Of a stretch of 64,000 nucleotides of DNA, positions 30,806 through 40,646 are shown piece after piece. The notes under the pieces are model-generated. The model had not been told where the DNA came from and ran no database searches. It saw only the letters and a program-made list of their open reading frames with translations. The stretch's first letter is position 1. The number at the start of each line of letters is the position of its first letter. Position numbers and translations under genes: made by a program. The DNA is from Cytobacillus suaedae (GTDB lineage Bacteria; Bacillota; Bacilli; Bacillales; Bacillaceae_L), in assembly GCA_014960805.1 (NCBI GenBank), contig CP063163.1, positions 3,807,001-3,871,000 of the forward strand, read 5' to 3'.

Positions 30806-30834
30806 ATTTTAACACCAAGGAATCTTACTGTCAA
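30806..30834 (-). promoter_or_regulatory. SigA promoter of metY
   Basis: -35 TTGACA (30829-30834), 17-bp spacer, -10 TAAAAT (30806-30811) on the minus strand, about 25 bp before the S-box aptamer. Confidence 0.78.
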
Positions 30835-30841
30835 TTCCTTT

Positions 30842-31186
30842 TTACCCAATATTTCTCATATCCTTTTCATGTGATAAATAGAATATGGCTTCGAGTAGTA
30901 AAGTATTTCTCAAGCTTCCAACCACCTCAATATTCTCTTGATTTATGAGGTCAGTCAGTTTACTAGTCCCGTTTATAAATTCCATTATTCCATTTCCCAT
31001 GATTGATATATGTTCTTCAAAAGTATTTGTCACATAGCTTCTTGTACTTGATAGATATAAATAAGCATGACCCATACTAACATGATCAAATGTAATTACG
31101 AGTGGTTCATTTGGTAATAGTAAGACAACATGTTCTAATTCGTAGAGTCTTTCTAAGAAATTGGTTAGTAAATTTTCTAAATTCAC
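30842..31186 (-). CDS. SCP2-like small protein, possible YusD
   Basis: A 114-residue protein. The pattern SIMGNGIMEFINGTSKLTDL followed by VVGSLRNTLLLEAIFYL resembles the C-terminal half of SCP2 sterol-carrier-like domains, where a small helix and a conserved G precede the last helix. Position between met genes and yusE matches yusD of B. subtilis, but I recognise it weakly. Start GTG at 31186 with GAGGAGG upstream. The promoter of metY overlaps its 3' flank. Function unknown. Confidence 0.6.
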   Translation of the reverse strand: MNLENLLTNFLERLYELEHVVLLLPNEPLVITFDHVSMGHAYLYLSSTRSYVTNTFEEHISIMGNGIMEFINGTSKLTDLINQENIEVVGSLRNTLLLEAIFYLSHEKDMRNIG

Positions 31187-31271
31187 TTTGAATCCTCCTC
31201 GTACTGTTTGCCTATATATAAATTCAATTAAGTAGGACTATTTCCTCTAGCTATCGTTCGACAAAAAGAAT

Positions 31272-31312
31272 TAAAAAGAACAATTTGCTGCATTATTACC
31301 AACAAATTGTTC
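31272..31312 (-). terminator. Terminator after the MFS gene
   Basis: On the minus strand GAACAATTTG and CAAATTGTTC pair around an AT-rich loop and are followed by TTTTTAAT. Confidence 0.75.
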
Positions 31313-31335
31313 ATTTCCCGAGAAATATGTCAATA

Positions 31336-32616
31336 TTATGATGTTTTTGCGACTGTCTTCTGAATTTTGACGAAAGGTGTACCTTTAAAAACAAAATAGA
31401 AGTACGTAGAACTAACTAAGTAAAGAGCTGCAGTTACGCTAAATACATATGCATAGCCCCAATACGAACCATAGATTAACACAAATGATGTCGACACAGG
31501 GCCCATCATTGCCCATCCTAATGAGAACACCATCTGATTTACTGAGTTAGCAAGTCCTTTCATTGAATCGTTAACCCGTTCCATTACTAATGAAGCTTGA
31601 ATCGGATTGCCCGCATTCATTAAAGCCTGACGGAATAGAAAACCGATAATCGCTATAACTAGATTTTCTGTGTATGCAGTCAAAAGTAAGAATGGCAAGG
31701 ATGCTAATTGTAAAAACACTACAGCCTTCACTTCTCCAACCTTTTTTACTACGATAGGACCTATAATCATGGCCACTGCCGTCGCAGCTTGACCTAGAGA
31801 TAGAACAATACCAATAACGCTATTACTAGCCTCAAATCGATCAGCAAAATATAAATTTAAATAAGGAACAACTAAGCCTGAGCCAAACCCAATTAATAAT
31901 TGCGCAAAGGCAAATAGTACTATTAGTTTCAATTGCCCCTTCTGTTCTTTAAACATTGTTTTGAAAGGGACTTTACCTTTCTTTTGTGAATCTTTCTCGC
32001 GTTTAATTTCTTCCATTTTAAAAATAGGTAATATTCCGACTAAGAAAATTGCACTCGCTATGAGAAGTGTAATTCTTACACTAATCAGTGGACTTATCCC
32101 AAATAGGAAAACAAATGCATCACTTATTACTCCACCCATTAAATTCCCGACTACATTTGCCACCATCATGAGTGCAAAATGAAAACTAAACAAATGAACC
32201 CTTTGTGCTTGAGTTGAGTTCTCAGCTAACCAAGGAATCGCTGAAACTTGTAGAAATGCCATCGATAAACCCATTAGGAATGCTGTTATAACTAAAAAAT
32301 GTTCTAGCTCAAATAAGCTTCTTGAAAACAGCAATAGGGTGGTAAAGAAAATCCCATATATCATTACCTTTTTCCGGCCTAATTTATCGCTTATAATACC
32401 CGCTGGAATTAATATAATAGCGGACGCTAAGGCAGTCATGGATATGATTGTACCGTTCACTTGTTCAGTATAACCTAACTCTCTTATATAAAAATTATAC
32501 ATAATCATAAATATACCCATCGCAATTTGAGTACAAATATTTGTAATAATGAAGAGTTTTACATTTCGATTATAAGATAAATATTGATGTTTCCAATCCG
32601 CTATGATTGTTGTCAT
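31336..32616 (-). CDS. Major facilitator superfamily transporter
   Basis: A 426-residue carrier with about 12 membrane spans and a cytoplasmic loop near residue 200 (KMEEIKREKDSQKKGKVPF). The A-motif of loop 2-3 reads GIISDKLGRKKVM, the MFS signature. The closest impression is of drug or sugar exporter-like MFS proteins of Bacilli, but the substrate cannot be read. GAGGTG lies 9 bases before the ATG. It is not present at this locus in B. subtilis, so it is probably an insertion specific to this lineage. Confidence 0.88.
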   Translation of the reverse strand: MTTIIADWKHQYLSYNRNVKLFIITNICTQIAMGIFMIMYNFYIRELGYTEQVNGTIISMTALASAIILIPAGIISDKLGRKKVMIYGIFFTTLLLFSRSLFELEHFLVITAFLMGLSMAFLQVSAIPWLAENSTQAQRVHLFSFHFALMMVANVVGNLMGGVISDAFVFLFGISPLISVRITLLIASAIFLVGILPIFKMEEIKREKDSQKKGKVPFKTMFKEQKGQLKLIVLFAFAQLLIGFGSGLVVPYLNLYFADRFEASNSVIGIVLSLGQAATAVAMIIGPIVVKKVGEVKAVVFLQLASLPFLLLTAYTENLVIAIIGFLFRQALMNAGNPIQASLVMERVNDSMKGLANSVNQMVFSLGWAMMGPVSTSFVLIYGSYWGYAYVFSVTAALYLVSSTYFYFVFKGTPFVKIQKTVAKTS

Positions 32617-32683
32617 TATGCTTTACACCTCAGATTATTTCGTTACCCTAAATAATGATACTTCATTTACAGAAAAATGCAAG

Positions 32684-32711
32684 AAAAAACACTACCAAAA
32701 TGATAGTGTTT
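32684..32711 (-). terminator. Terminator after yusE
   Basis: AAACACTA-TCATTTTGG-TAGTGTTT followed by TTTT on the minus strand; the stem starts at the yusE stop codon. Confidence 0.75.
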
Positions 32712-33015
32712 ACTTTAGGGTGTTATATAAATGTTCTACAGATCTAAATGCATAGATCCTGGTATCAGTTAATTTTCCATCCTTAAATTGTAATAAGCAA
32801 GGTACACTTTCAATTTCCCATTCTTTTGCTTTCGTTGGGATATAGTTTAAATCACATTTTCCCATTGTTGTATCTGGTAATAACTCCTGTACAACCCTGA
32901 GCATTTTGCTTGCAACTTGGCATGTACCACACATTGGAGTATAAAGGTATAAACAAAAGGAATTTTCCTCTTGAATTTGTTGTTTTATTTCTTGCTCAGA
33001 CCATTCATTTAACAT
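32710..33015 (-). CDS. yusE: Thioredoxin-like protein YusE
   Basis: A 101-residue thioredoxin-fold protein with active site PMCGTC near residue 30 and the cis-proline in ESVPCLLQF. Likely a thiol-disulfide reductant of the cytoplasm; the partner is unknown. The start at 33015 gives MLNEWSEQEI after AAAGG; the longer frame to 33066 runs into yusF. Lies 13 bp behind yusF. Confidence 0.88.
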   Translation of the reverse strand: MLNEWSEQEIKQQIQEENSFCLYLYTPMCGTCQVASKMLRVVQELLPDTTMGKCDLNYIPTKAKEWEIESVPCLLQFKDGKLTDTRIYAFRSVEHLYNTLK

Positions 33016-33028
33016 CTTGTATGCCTTT

Positions 33029-33379
33029 CTATAATAAGAACTCTGCATGCACGTCAAAGTTTGCACCTAATAATACTGTTGCTAAGTGCTGCTCTGGTGC
33101 TGTGGCTACTTCTCGATACATTTTATCAATATAAATGTGTTCAGCTTCTGGTAGCTCTCGCATAAATTGTTTTCTTAATTTTTCACCAGCATCGTCTGCA
33201 TCAACTAAGATATAGACATCCTTATTATATAAATGTTCAATTAATTCGTCTAGTTTTGAGACACTTATCGTACCATTCGTGCATATTATCTCAATTTCTT
33301 CATTTATGACATTTAATACTTTCTTTTTATCTGACTTTCCTTCAACAATGATTACTTTTTCAAAATAGTCTAATGTCAT
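33029..33379 (-). CDS. yusF: TOPRIM-domain protein YusF
   Basis: A 116-residue stand-alone TOPRIM domain. The catalytic Glu is in IIVEGKSDKKKV and the DxD motif is DADDAGEKLR. This is the fold of primases and RNase M5, and small TOPRIM proteins may act in RNA or DNA processing; the exact role of YusF is unknown. AAGGTGATGG precedes the ATG. Likely cotranscribed with yusE. Confidence 0.88.
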   Translation of the reverse strand: MTLDYFEKVIIVEGKSDKKKVLNVINEEIEIICTNGTISVSKLDELIEHLYNKDVYILVDADDAGEKLRKQFMRELPEAEHIYIDKMYREVATAPEQHLATVLLGANFDVHAEFLL

Positions 33380-33504
33380 TCCCCATCACCTTAGTTTCAT
33401 TGTACAATAGATTTCTTACTATTATTCGTAAAATTAACGAATTCCCTCTATTATTGTATGGAAAAAGGGGTAAGATTGTTTATGTTTCTTTATTGGTATT
33501 AAAC

Positions 33505-33535
33505 AGAAAAAGCAGTGGAAAAGTAACCCACCGCT
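33505..33535 (-). terminator. Terminator after yusG
   Basis: On the minus strand AGCGGTGG...CCACTGCT followed by TTTTTC, just after the yusG stop. Confidence 0.75.
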
Positions 33536-33545
33536 CTATACTATA

Positions 33546-33791
33546 TTAGCACCAGCCATTTTCATAGTCACAATCTACATATTTTTGGTCAGGTCCTGTG
33601 GTAACATCCACATATTTATATATTTTGTTATTGCCTTGTTCGTATCCTTCCATAAGCTCATACTGATTCCCTTGAGCATTAAGAACAATTCGTCCAACAA
33701 GAGTAGATTCATCATATAAATTCACTTGGTTATCAGATAACTTTCCAACGATGCGATCAGTAATGTCCATTCGCTTATTTTCCAGTACCAA
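33546..33791 (-). CDS. yusG: YusG family protein (DUF2553)
   Basis: An 81-residue beta-rich protein with segments DITDRIVGKLSDNQVNLY and VGRIVLNAQGNQYEL, matching YusG. It ends VDCDYENGWC with two Cys. Start TTG at 33791 has AAAGGG eight bases upstream; a GTG at 33800 overlaps this site. Function unknown. Single-gene unit with its own terminator. Confidence 0.78.
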   Translation of the reverse strand: MVLENKRMDITDRIVGKLSDNQVNLYDESTLVGRIVLNAQGNQYELMEGYEQGNNKIYKYVDVTTGPDQKYVDCDYENGWC

Positions 33792-33851
33792 ATCAAGCAC
33801 CCTTTCTTTACTTACTTATCGTTAGGGTGTCCATGTAGCGCGATGTTACTC

Positions 33852-33884
33852 AAAAAAAATAGGAATTAGCAATTGCTAATTCCT
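33852..33884 (-). terminator. Terminator after gcvH
   Basis: AGGAATTAGC-AATT-GCTAATTCCT is a perfect palindrome followed on the minus strand by eight T residues. Confidence 0.85.
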
Positions 33885-33891
33885 GTGTTTT

Positions 33892-34275
33892 TTAGTCTTC
33901 TTTAATCATTGCTTCATATTCTTCAGCCGTCATAAGCTTATCAATTTCACCTAGGTCGCTAGCTTCTACTACAATCATCCATGCTTTTTCATATGGAGAT
34001 TCATTAACAAACTCTGGGCTGTCATCTAAGTTTTCATTAATTGCAATTACTTTTCCACTAATTGGAGCATATAGTTCAGATACAGTTTTTACTGATTCAA
34101 CACTTCCGAAAGGCTCATCAGCAGTAATTTCATCTCCAACTTCAGGAAGTTCAACGAAAACGATATCACCTAATTCAGATTGCGCAAAATCTGTAATTCC
34201 GATTCGTACTTCATTGCCTTCAACTTTAACCCACTCGTGCTCTTCTGAATAACGTAATTCCTTTGGTGTGTTCAT
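33892..34275 (-). CDS. gcvH: Glycine cleavage system H protein
   Basis: A 127-residue lipoyl carrier protein. The lipoylated lysine is in [15 protein letters not shown] near residue 63. Beyond glycine cleavage, in B. subtilis GcvH is the obligate relay of lipoyl groups to E2 subunits, linking it to LipA at 8.5 kb. Two adjacent ATG codons (34278, 34275) are possible; the second has better spacing from GGAGGG and gives the family length. Confidence 0.97.
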   Translation of the reverse strand: MNTPKELRYSEEHEWVKVEGNEVRIGITDFAQSELGDIVFVELPEVGDEITADEPFGSVESVKTVSELYAPISGKVIAINENLDDSPEFVNESPYEKAWMIVVEASDLGEIDKLMTAEEYEAMIKED

Positions 34276-34340
34276 CATTTATTCCCTCCATAAACTAAAA
34301 ATCTATTTTAAAGAATTCCCAAATAGGGTTCTTCTAACCC

Positions 34341-34697
34341 TTACTTCCAATTTTCTTCAAACATTTGCTCGTTAAAGCCTACAGTTACTTTTGATCCATC
34401 TGTTACAAGTGGTCTTTTAATAAGCATACCATCTGAAGCTAATAATGTAAGTAATTCATCTTCTGATGCAGTTTTCATTCTGTCTTTAATACCAAGTTCA
34501 CGGTATTTTTGACCACTAGTGTTAAAGAACTTTTTTAACTCTAGTCCACTTTTTTGATATAAACTTTCTAATTCCTCTTTTGATGGCGGTTGTTCAACTA
34601 TATGTACTTCTTCAAACGAGATATTATGTTGTTCTAACCATTTTTTTGCATTTCTGCAAGTACCGCATTTCGGATACCAATAAAAAGTTAGTGCCAA
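34341..34697 (-). CDS. yusI: ArsC/Spx-family protein YusI
   Basis: A 118-residue thioredoxin-fold protein of the ArsC/Spx/YffB group, with YPKCGTCRNAKKWL at the N-terminus (CxxC as in Spx) and IKRPLVTDG near the C-terminus. It may be a thiol reductase; it lacks clear evidence for an RNA polymerase contact as in Spx. Start TTG at 34697 follows GGTGGTGA by 7 bases. Confidence 0.87.
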   Translation of the reverse strand: MALTFYWYPKCGTCRNAKKWLEQHNISFEEVHIVEQPPSKEELESLYQKSGLELKKFFNTSGQKYRELGIKDRMKTASEDELLTLLASDGMLIKRPLVTDGSKVTVGFNEQMFEENWK

Positions 34698-34897
34698 ACT
34701 GTACTCACCACCGTTCTTTTGCTTGTTTTCTTTATCACTTTAGAAATAAAATCCTACAATACTGTATTTTACCATAAAGGTATAAAGAAATACTAATTGA
34801 TTCTCTACCAAAATAGATTTCGACTTCTTCGCCTTAATTCCTGCTAACAGGGTAAATAAATTCGACAAAATTCAAGAAACTTTTTTAAAAATACTTC

Positions 34898-34927
34898 AAA
34901 AGAAAAAGCCCCAAAAGGAGCTCTTTC
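34898..34927 (-). terminator. Terminator of the fadNAE operon
   Basis: On the minus strand AGCTCC-TTTT-GGGGCT (with a G-U pair) followed by TTTTTC, just after the fadE stop. Confidence 0.75.
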
Positions 34928-34937
34928 ATATTTGAAA

Positions 34938-36722
34938 TTACACTGTGTAACGCTCTGCATCAATAATTGAAGCAGCAATTTCACGTTTCTTCGCAATTAC
35001 ATTAATTGGAGTGTAACGAGTGAATTTGCGAAGTGCTGATAACATCATGCGTAAAGTATCTCCTGTTTCAGCAGCAATAAGAGTTTCTTTAGCATGTGCC
35101 TCAATTTCATTAAATGCTTCTTGGCAGAATACCTGCGTATAAAGAACCTTTTGGTTATTCTTTTCAAGGCCCGTTTTGTTAATAGCTTTCTCCGTACGTA
35201 GAAGAGCAGATTCCATTGCATATACATTACTGATAATGTCAGCAATATTAGCAAGAATTTCTTGTTCTTTTTCTAATGCTTTACCAAATTTCTGAGCAGC
35301 TAGACCAGCAATTAGTAAACCAATTTTCTTTGCATTACGTACTAGATATTTTTCTTGCTCAAGAACACCATCGCCTACTTCTTCAGGCATAAGCATCATC
35401 AATTCTTCTTGAAGAGCCATTGCCTTTTGGAATAGTGGAAGTTCACCTTTCATTGCTTTACGTACATATGTGCCTGGTACTAATAAACGGTTGATTTCAT
35501 TTGTTCCTTCAAAGATTCTGTTAATACGAGAGTTTCTATAAGCTTTTTCAACTTCATATTCAGCCATGAATCCATATCCACCGTGGATTTGTACAGCTTC
35601 ATCAACTGTATAGTCAAGTACTTCTGAAGCAAATACTTTATTTAATGAACACTCAATTGCATATTCTGCAATAGCTTCAGCTACAGACTTCCCATCTTTT
35701 AATTGTTCGTCAGTTAGCTTACCTTGGCGGTCTTCATATAGTCCTACTGTACGGTAAACAGAGCTCTCAACTGCATATGTCTTAGTAGCCATGTTCGCTA
35801 ATTTTTCTTGTATTAGAGAGAACTTTGATATTGGTGTTTTGAATTGTTGACGTTGATTTGCGTATTGTACAGCCACATCAACCATACGCTTAGATCCACC
35901 AATTGTTCCAACTGCTAATTTGTAACGACCGATATTTAAGATGTTAAATGCAATTACATGTCCTTTACCAAGTTCGCCAAGTAGATTTTCTTTTGGCACA
36001 AGTACATCTTCAAGAATTAATGTACGAGTTGAAGAACCTTTAATACCCATTTTCTTTTCTTCTGGGCCTGTAGATACTCCAGTGAACTCACGCTCTACGA
36101 TAAATGCTGAGAAATGCTCTCCATCTACTTTAGCGTAAACAACAAATACATCAGCAAATCCAGCATTTGTAATCCATTGTTTTTCACCATTTAATACATA
36201 ATGAGTACCTTCCGCATTTAATTTAGCAGTTGTTTTAGCACCTAGTGCATCTGATCCTGAACCTGGCTCTGTTAGGGCATAAGCAGCCAATTTTTCTCCA
36301 CTAGCTAAACCTGGAAGGTATTTTTGTTTTTGTTCTTCGTTACCGAATAGTACGATAGGTAAAGAACCGATACCTACATGTGCACCATAAGATAATGAGA
36401 AACTCCCTGCTCTTGAGAACTTCTCAGTAATTACTGATGAGCTGATTTTATCAAGACCTAATCCGCCATACTCTTCAGGTACATCTACAGCTAATAAACC
36501 AAGTTCACCCGCTTGTTTTAATAAGGCAACTGATTTTTCAAAATCATGCTCTTCAATATCTTCAATTACTGGTAAAACTTCGTTTACTACAAATTCTTCT
36601 GTCGTTTTTCCCATTAATTTATGTTCTTCAGTAAAATCCTCAGGTGTAAAAATACGTTCAGCTTCTATATCTTCGATTAAAAATGCTCCACCCTTAATCA
36701 AGCTATCTGTTGCTTTTGTCAT
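34938..36722 (-). CDS. fadE: Acyl-CoA dehydrogenase FadE
   Basis: A 594-residue FAD enzyme for the first step of beta-oxidation. Motifs: the FAD segment AYALTEPGSGSDA near residue 150, QWITNAGFADVFVV, and the catalytic-Glu region YGFMAEYEVEKAYRNSRINRIFEGTNEI. A C-terminal extension of about 180 residues is typical of this FadE/VLCAD-like class. It is the last gene of fadN-fadA-fadE, 50 bp behind fadA. Confidence 0.95.
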   Translation of the reverse strand: MTKATDSLIKGGAFLIEDIEAERIFTPEDFTEEHKLMGKTTEEFVVNEVLPVIEDIEEHDFEKSVALLKQAGELGLLAVDVPEEYGGLGLDKISSSVITEKFSRAGSFSLSYGAHVGIGSLPIVLFGNEEQKQKYLPGLASGEKLAAYALTEPGSGSDALGAKTTAKLNAEGTHYVLNGEKQWITNAGFADVFVVYAKVDGEHFSAFIVEREFTGVSTGPEEKKMGIKGSSTRTLILEDVLVPKENLLGELGKGHVIAFNILNIGRYKLAVGTIGGSKRMVDVAVQYANQRQQFKTPISKFSLIQEKLANMATKTYAVESSVYRTVGLYEDRQGKLTDEQLKDGKSVAEAIAEYAIECSLNKVFASEVLDYTVDEAVQIHGGYGFMAEYEVEKAYRNSRINRIFEGTNEINRLLVPGTYVRKAMKGELPLFQKAMALQEELMMLMPEEVGDGVLEQEKYLVRNAKKIGLLIAGLAAQKFGKALEKEQEILANIADIISNVYAMESALLRTEKAINKTGLEKNNQKVLYTQVFCQEAFNEIEAHAKETLIAAETGDTLRMMLSALRKFTRYTPINVIAKKREIAASIIDAERYTV

Positions 36723-36772
36723 TTTCGTTTCCCCTTTATTACTTATTATTTATTTATTTTTGATATCTTTGT

Positions 36773-37948
36773 TTACAACATTTCAAAAATACCAGCAGCA
36801 CCCATTCCGCCACCAATACACATCGTTACCATCCCAAATTGCTGATTACGACGTTGCAATTCATGTAATAAAGTTAATGTAAGTTTAGCTCCAGAGCATC
36901 CTAGTGGATGTCCTAGTGCAATTGCGCCACCATTTACATTTACTTTCTCTTCATCCATTCCTAACTCACGAATAACCTGAATAGATTGTGAAGCAAATGC
37001 TTCGTTTAACTCAAATAAATCGATATCAGATAGTTCAAGTCCCGCAATCTTTAATGCTTTTGGAATGGCTGCAACCGGACCAATTCCCATAATTTCTGGT
37101 GGCACTCCTGCAACTGCAAACGAACGGAATCTTGCAATTGGCTTCAGCCCAAGCGACTCTGCTTTTTCACGATCCATCACCATAACTGCAGCAGCTCCGT
37201 CACTTGTTTGTGAAGAGTTACCAGCTGTTACTGTCCCTTTTACATTAAATGCCGGGCGAAGTTTTGATAACACTTCAACAGTTGTGCCTGGACGAACACC
37301 TTCATCTTGAGAGAATAATAGCTTTTGCTCTCTTATCTTCATGTCGTCACCGACAATACGGTTTGTTACTTCAACAGGCACAATCTCATCAACAAAGTGA
37401 CCTGCTGCTATTGCCGCAGCTGCACGTTCGTGACTTCGAACTGCAAATGCATCTTGTTCTTCACGAGAAATTCCATATTTTACTGCAACTTGCTCAGCAG
37501 TGTGTCCCATTCCCATATAGTATTGAGGTTTTGTTTCAGCAAGTCTAAGATTTGGTCTAACTGTGTGCCCCATCATTGGAATTAAACTCATCGATTCAGC
37601 TCCACCAGCTATAATCGTATCTGAATGACCTAACATGATACGCTCTGCACCATAGGCAATGGCTTGTAAACCTGATGAACAGTAACGATTAATTGTAATG
37701 GCTGGCACTGAATGTTCTAACCCAGCTAATGCACCAATATTTCTTGCCATGTTTAAACCTTGCTCTGCTTCTGGCATTGAACATCCAATGATTAAATCAT
37801 CAATATTACCTTCATAGTTACCCGCACGTTTTAAAGTCTCTCTAACTACAAGAGCCCCTAAATCGTCTGGACGTACATTTGCGAGTGTACCTTTTTTAGA
37901 TCTTCCAACGGGTGTTCTAGCTCCTGCTACGATGACCGCTTCTCTCAC
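36773..37948 (-). CDS. fadA: Acetyl-CoA acyltransferase (3-ketoacyl-CoA thiolase)
   Basis: A 391-residue thiolase that cleaves 3-ketoacyl-CoA. The nucleophile Cys is in [10 protein letters not shown] near residue 90, with NEAFASQ, the His in [16 protein letters not shown] and the second Cys in [13 protein letters not shown]. Second gene of the fad operon, 85 bp after fadN. Length is normal. Confidence 0.96.
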   Translation of the reverse strand: MREAVIVAGARTPVGRSKKGTLANVRPDDLGALVVRETLKRAGNYEGNIDDLIIGCSMPEAEQGLNMARNIGALAGLEHSVPAITINRYCSSGLQAIAYGAERIMLGHSDTIIAGGAESMSLIPMMGHTVRPNLRLAETKPQYYMGMGHTAEQVAVKYGISREEQDAFAVRSHERAAAAIAAGHFVDEIVPVEVTNRIVGDDMKIREQKLLFSQDEGVRPGTTVEVLSKLRPAFNVKGTVTAGNSSQTSDGAAAVMVMDREKAESLGLKPIARFRSFAVAGVPPEIMGIGPVAAIPKALKIAGLELSDIDLFELNEAFASQSIQVIRELGMDEEKVNVNGGAIALGHPLGCSGAKLTLTLLHELQRRNQQFGMVTMCIGGGMGAAGIFEML

Positions 37949-38033
37949 GATATTCCCCCCATTTCAAATGTTAACAATATTCTATGAGTATACTGTTATA
38001 GTAGGAGGCCATATGTTAATGGCCTCGATTTTT

Positions 38034-40418
38034 TTAGTTACGTAGTGGTTTTCCTTTTACGAGCATATGCTGCATTCTTTGTTGTGACTTCGGTTCAGCG
38101 ATTAAGCTCAGGAATGCTTCTCTCTCTAAATCTAATAAGTACTGCTCATCAACTTCTGTGCCAAATGGTACTCTACCACCTGCAATCACATATGCTACCT
38201 TTTTAGCGATTTTCAAATCATGCTCAGAAATGTAGCCGGAGTATAGCATCGTTTGAGCACCTAGTAGAAGAGTCGCATATCCTGTTTCACCAACAACTGG
38301 CACCTTTTTACGAACCGGTGCATGATAGCCACTTTCATGTAATCTTAATACTGCTTGTTTTGCATCATAGATTAGGTGATCTCCATTAAAACTTACACCA
38401 TCAGCATTATTTAAGAAGTTATTTTCACGTGCTTCATGTGCAGATGTTGAAACTTTCGCCATAGCAATTGATTCAAACACTTTGTTAGCTACATTTTGAA
38501 GGTTAAATTCTACACCGTTCGGGATATCCTCAAGATGCTTAATATAAAGCTCTTTATTGCCTCCACCACCAGGTAGTAATCCGACACCTACTTCAACTAA
38601 GCCCATATATGTTTCACTTGAAGCTTGTATGTGAGCAGCTGGTAAACAAACTTCAGCTCCGCCACCGAGTGTCATTCCAAATGGAGCAGCTACAACTGGT
38701 TTCGGACTATATTTGATATTCATCATTGCTTTTTGGAATTGGCGTATAACCATATCTAGTTCAAAGATATTATCATCTTGAGCTTCCATAAGCATCATCG
38801 CAAGGTTTGCACCTACACAGAAGTTTTTACCTTGATTACCGATAACAAGACCTTTAAAATTGCGGTTAACTTCTTCAATTGCAAAGTTAATCATTTGAAC
38901 GATGTCTAATCCAATCGCATTACTTTGTGAGTGGAATTCAAGTAATGCAACTCCATCACCGATATCTATTAAACTAGCACCACTGTTCTTTTTAATAACA
39001 CCATTCTTTTCTTTGATGCTTTTTAGATTAATATTCTTAGGATTTTCTACAATTAGTTTATATTCACCATTGTTATAGAAGAAACGTGAACCGTTTTCAT
39101 TTTTATAAAAACTAGTATGACCACTAGCAATCATTTCTTTAATCCATGCAGGAATCACTGCACCTTGTGCTTCTAACTTATTTACAGAGTTTTCTAAGCC
39201 AATTGCATCCCAAACTTCAAATGGTCCAAGTTCCCAACCAAAGCCCCATTTCATTGCTTGGTCAATTGCAAGAATATCATCGGCAATTTCACCTAGTAAG
39301 TTTGCAGAATACAATAATGCTGGACTTGTGATATTCCATAGTAGCTGACCAGCACGATCATCAGCATATACAAGTGTTTGTAATTTTTCTGGTAACTTCT
39401 TCGCTTGCTTGCTCATTTCTGTAGAAGCTGTTTTTAATTTCTTTCTAGGCTCATACTCTAAGGTTTCAGGGTTTAATTCTAAAATTTCTTTACCTTGTTT
39501 AAGGAAGAATCCCTGACCTGATTTACTACCTAACCAGCCTTTATCTAGCATAGTTTTCATGAAAGCTGGAACTTCAAATACCTTTTTTTCATCACCTTCA
39601 ACTTGTTCATGAACATTGTTGGCAACATGAACGAAAGTATCTAACCCTACTACATCAAGTGTACGGAATGTTGCACTTTTCGGGCGCCCAATCATTGGAC
39701 CTGTGACAGAATCAACTTCTCCAACACTATATCCGCCTTTAAGCATTTCTTGTACGGTTACAAGAAGTCCGTATGTACCGATACGGTTTGCTATAAAGTT
39801 TGGAGTATCTTTCGCCTCTACAACACCTTTGCCTAGAACATCTTCACCAAACTCTTTCATAAAAGAAAGAACATCCGGACTTGTATTCTTAGTAGGTATA
39901 ATTTCTAATAGTTTTAAATAGCGTGGTGGGTTAAAGAAGTGAGTTCCTAAGAAGTTCTTTTGGAAATCCTCTGAACGTCCCTCCGCCATTGCTTCAACTG
40001 AAATTCCCGAAGTATTTGAGCTAACAATACTTCCTGGCTTTCTTACTTCATCAACTCGTGCAAAAACTTTTTTCTTAATTTCAAGATTTTCAACAACAAC
40101 TTCAATAATCCAGTCAACGTCAGCTAATCGCTCCATATCGTCTTCCATATTCCCTGCTTCAAGTAATGCAAGGTTTGATTTAGATGTTAGTGGTGCTGGT
40201 TTTTGTTTTAGAAGTTTCTGTAGAGCACTGTTACTCATGCGGTTACGAACCTGCTTATCCTCTAATGTAAGCCCTTTCTTAACCTCGTCTGCTGTTAGTT
40301 CACGTGGAACGATATCTAATAATAAAGTTGGTATCCCAATGTTCGCTAAGTGTGCCGCGATACCTGATCCCATCACTCCTGAACCAAGAACTGCTGCCTT
40401 TTTAATACTTTGGATCAT
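38034..40418 (-). CDS. fadN: Enoyl-CoA hydratase / 3-hydroxyacyl-CoA dehydrogenase FadN
   Basis: A 794-residue bifunctional beta-oxidation enzyme with the dehydrogenase first. The NAD-binding GSGVMGSGIAAHLANIG is near residue 14 and GTHFFNPPRYLKLLE near 155. The hydratase/crotonase domain follows from about residue 480, with GKNFCVGANLA and PFGMTLGGGAEVCLPA. This domain order is the reverse of E. coli FadB. First gene of fadNAE; GGGGGAGC precedes the ATG and a FadR box lies upstream. Confidence 0.95.
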   Translation of the reverse strand: MIQSIKKAAVLGSGVMGSGIAAHLANIGIPTLLLDIVPRELTADEVKKGLTLEDKQVRNRMSNSALQKLLKQKPAPLTSKSNLALLEAGNMEDDMERLADVDWIIEVVVENLEIKKKVFARVDEVRKPGSIVSSNTSGISVEAMAEGRSEDFQKNFLGTHFFNPPRYLKLLEIIPTKNTSPDVLSFMKEFGEDVLGKGVVEAKDTPNFIANRIGTYGLLVTVQEMLKGGYSVGEVDSVTGPMIGRPKSATFRTLDVVGLDTFVHVANNVHEQVEGDEKKVFEVPAFMKTMLDKGWLGSKSGQGFFLKQGKEILELNPETLEYEPRKKLKTASTEMSKQAKKLPEKLQTLVYADDRAGQLLWNITSPALLYSANLLGEIADDILAIDQAMKWGFGWELGPFEVWDAIGLENSVNKLEAQGAVIPAWIKEMIASGHTSFYKNENGSRFFYNNGEYKLIVENPKNINLKSIKEKNGVIKKNSGASLIDIGDGVALLEFHSQSNAIGLDIVQMINFAIEEVNRNFKGLVIGNQGKNFCVGANLAMMLMEAQDDNIFELDMVIRQFQKAMMNIKYSPKPVVAAPFGMTLGGGAEVCLPAAHIQASSETYMGLVEVGVGLLPGGGGNKELYIKHLEDIPNGVEFNLQNVANKVFESIAMAKVSTSAHEARENNFLNNADGVSFNGDHLIYDAKQAVLRLHESGYHAPVRKKVPVVGETGYATLLLGAQTMLYSGYISEHDLKIAKKVAYVIAGGRVPFGTEVDEQYLLDLEREAFLSLIAEPKSQQRMQHMLVKGKPLRN

Positions 40419-40443
40419 TCATTGCTCCCCCTTTACAAATTTT

Positions 40444-40461
40444 TGAATGAATACTCATTCA
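40444..40461. promoter_or_regulatory. FadR operator upstream of fadN
   Basis: TGAATGAATACTCATTCA is a palindrome that matches the Bacillus FadR (YsiA) box TGAATGANTANTCATTCA at every fixed position. It lies 26 bp before the fadN start, so bound FadR would block the operon until long-chain acyl-CoA releases it. Confidence 0.88.
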
Positions 40462-40646
40462 TTTTTTCTTCAAAAAAAATCCGGAAAATGAATAAGTTCT
40501 TACTTCCTAATATATAGGATATTTATAATTTTCGCAATATATAAGTAACATAAATTCGAATTTTTCGGAAAGCTTTTTATTCTTTATATGACCTGAATGG
40601 TTCAAGTCAAGATAGGTGAATCTAAGCAATGGAGGTGATGAAAACA

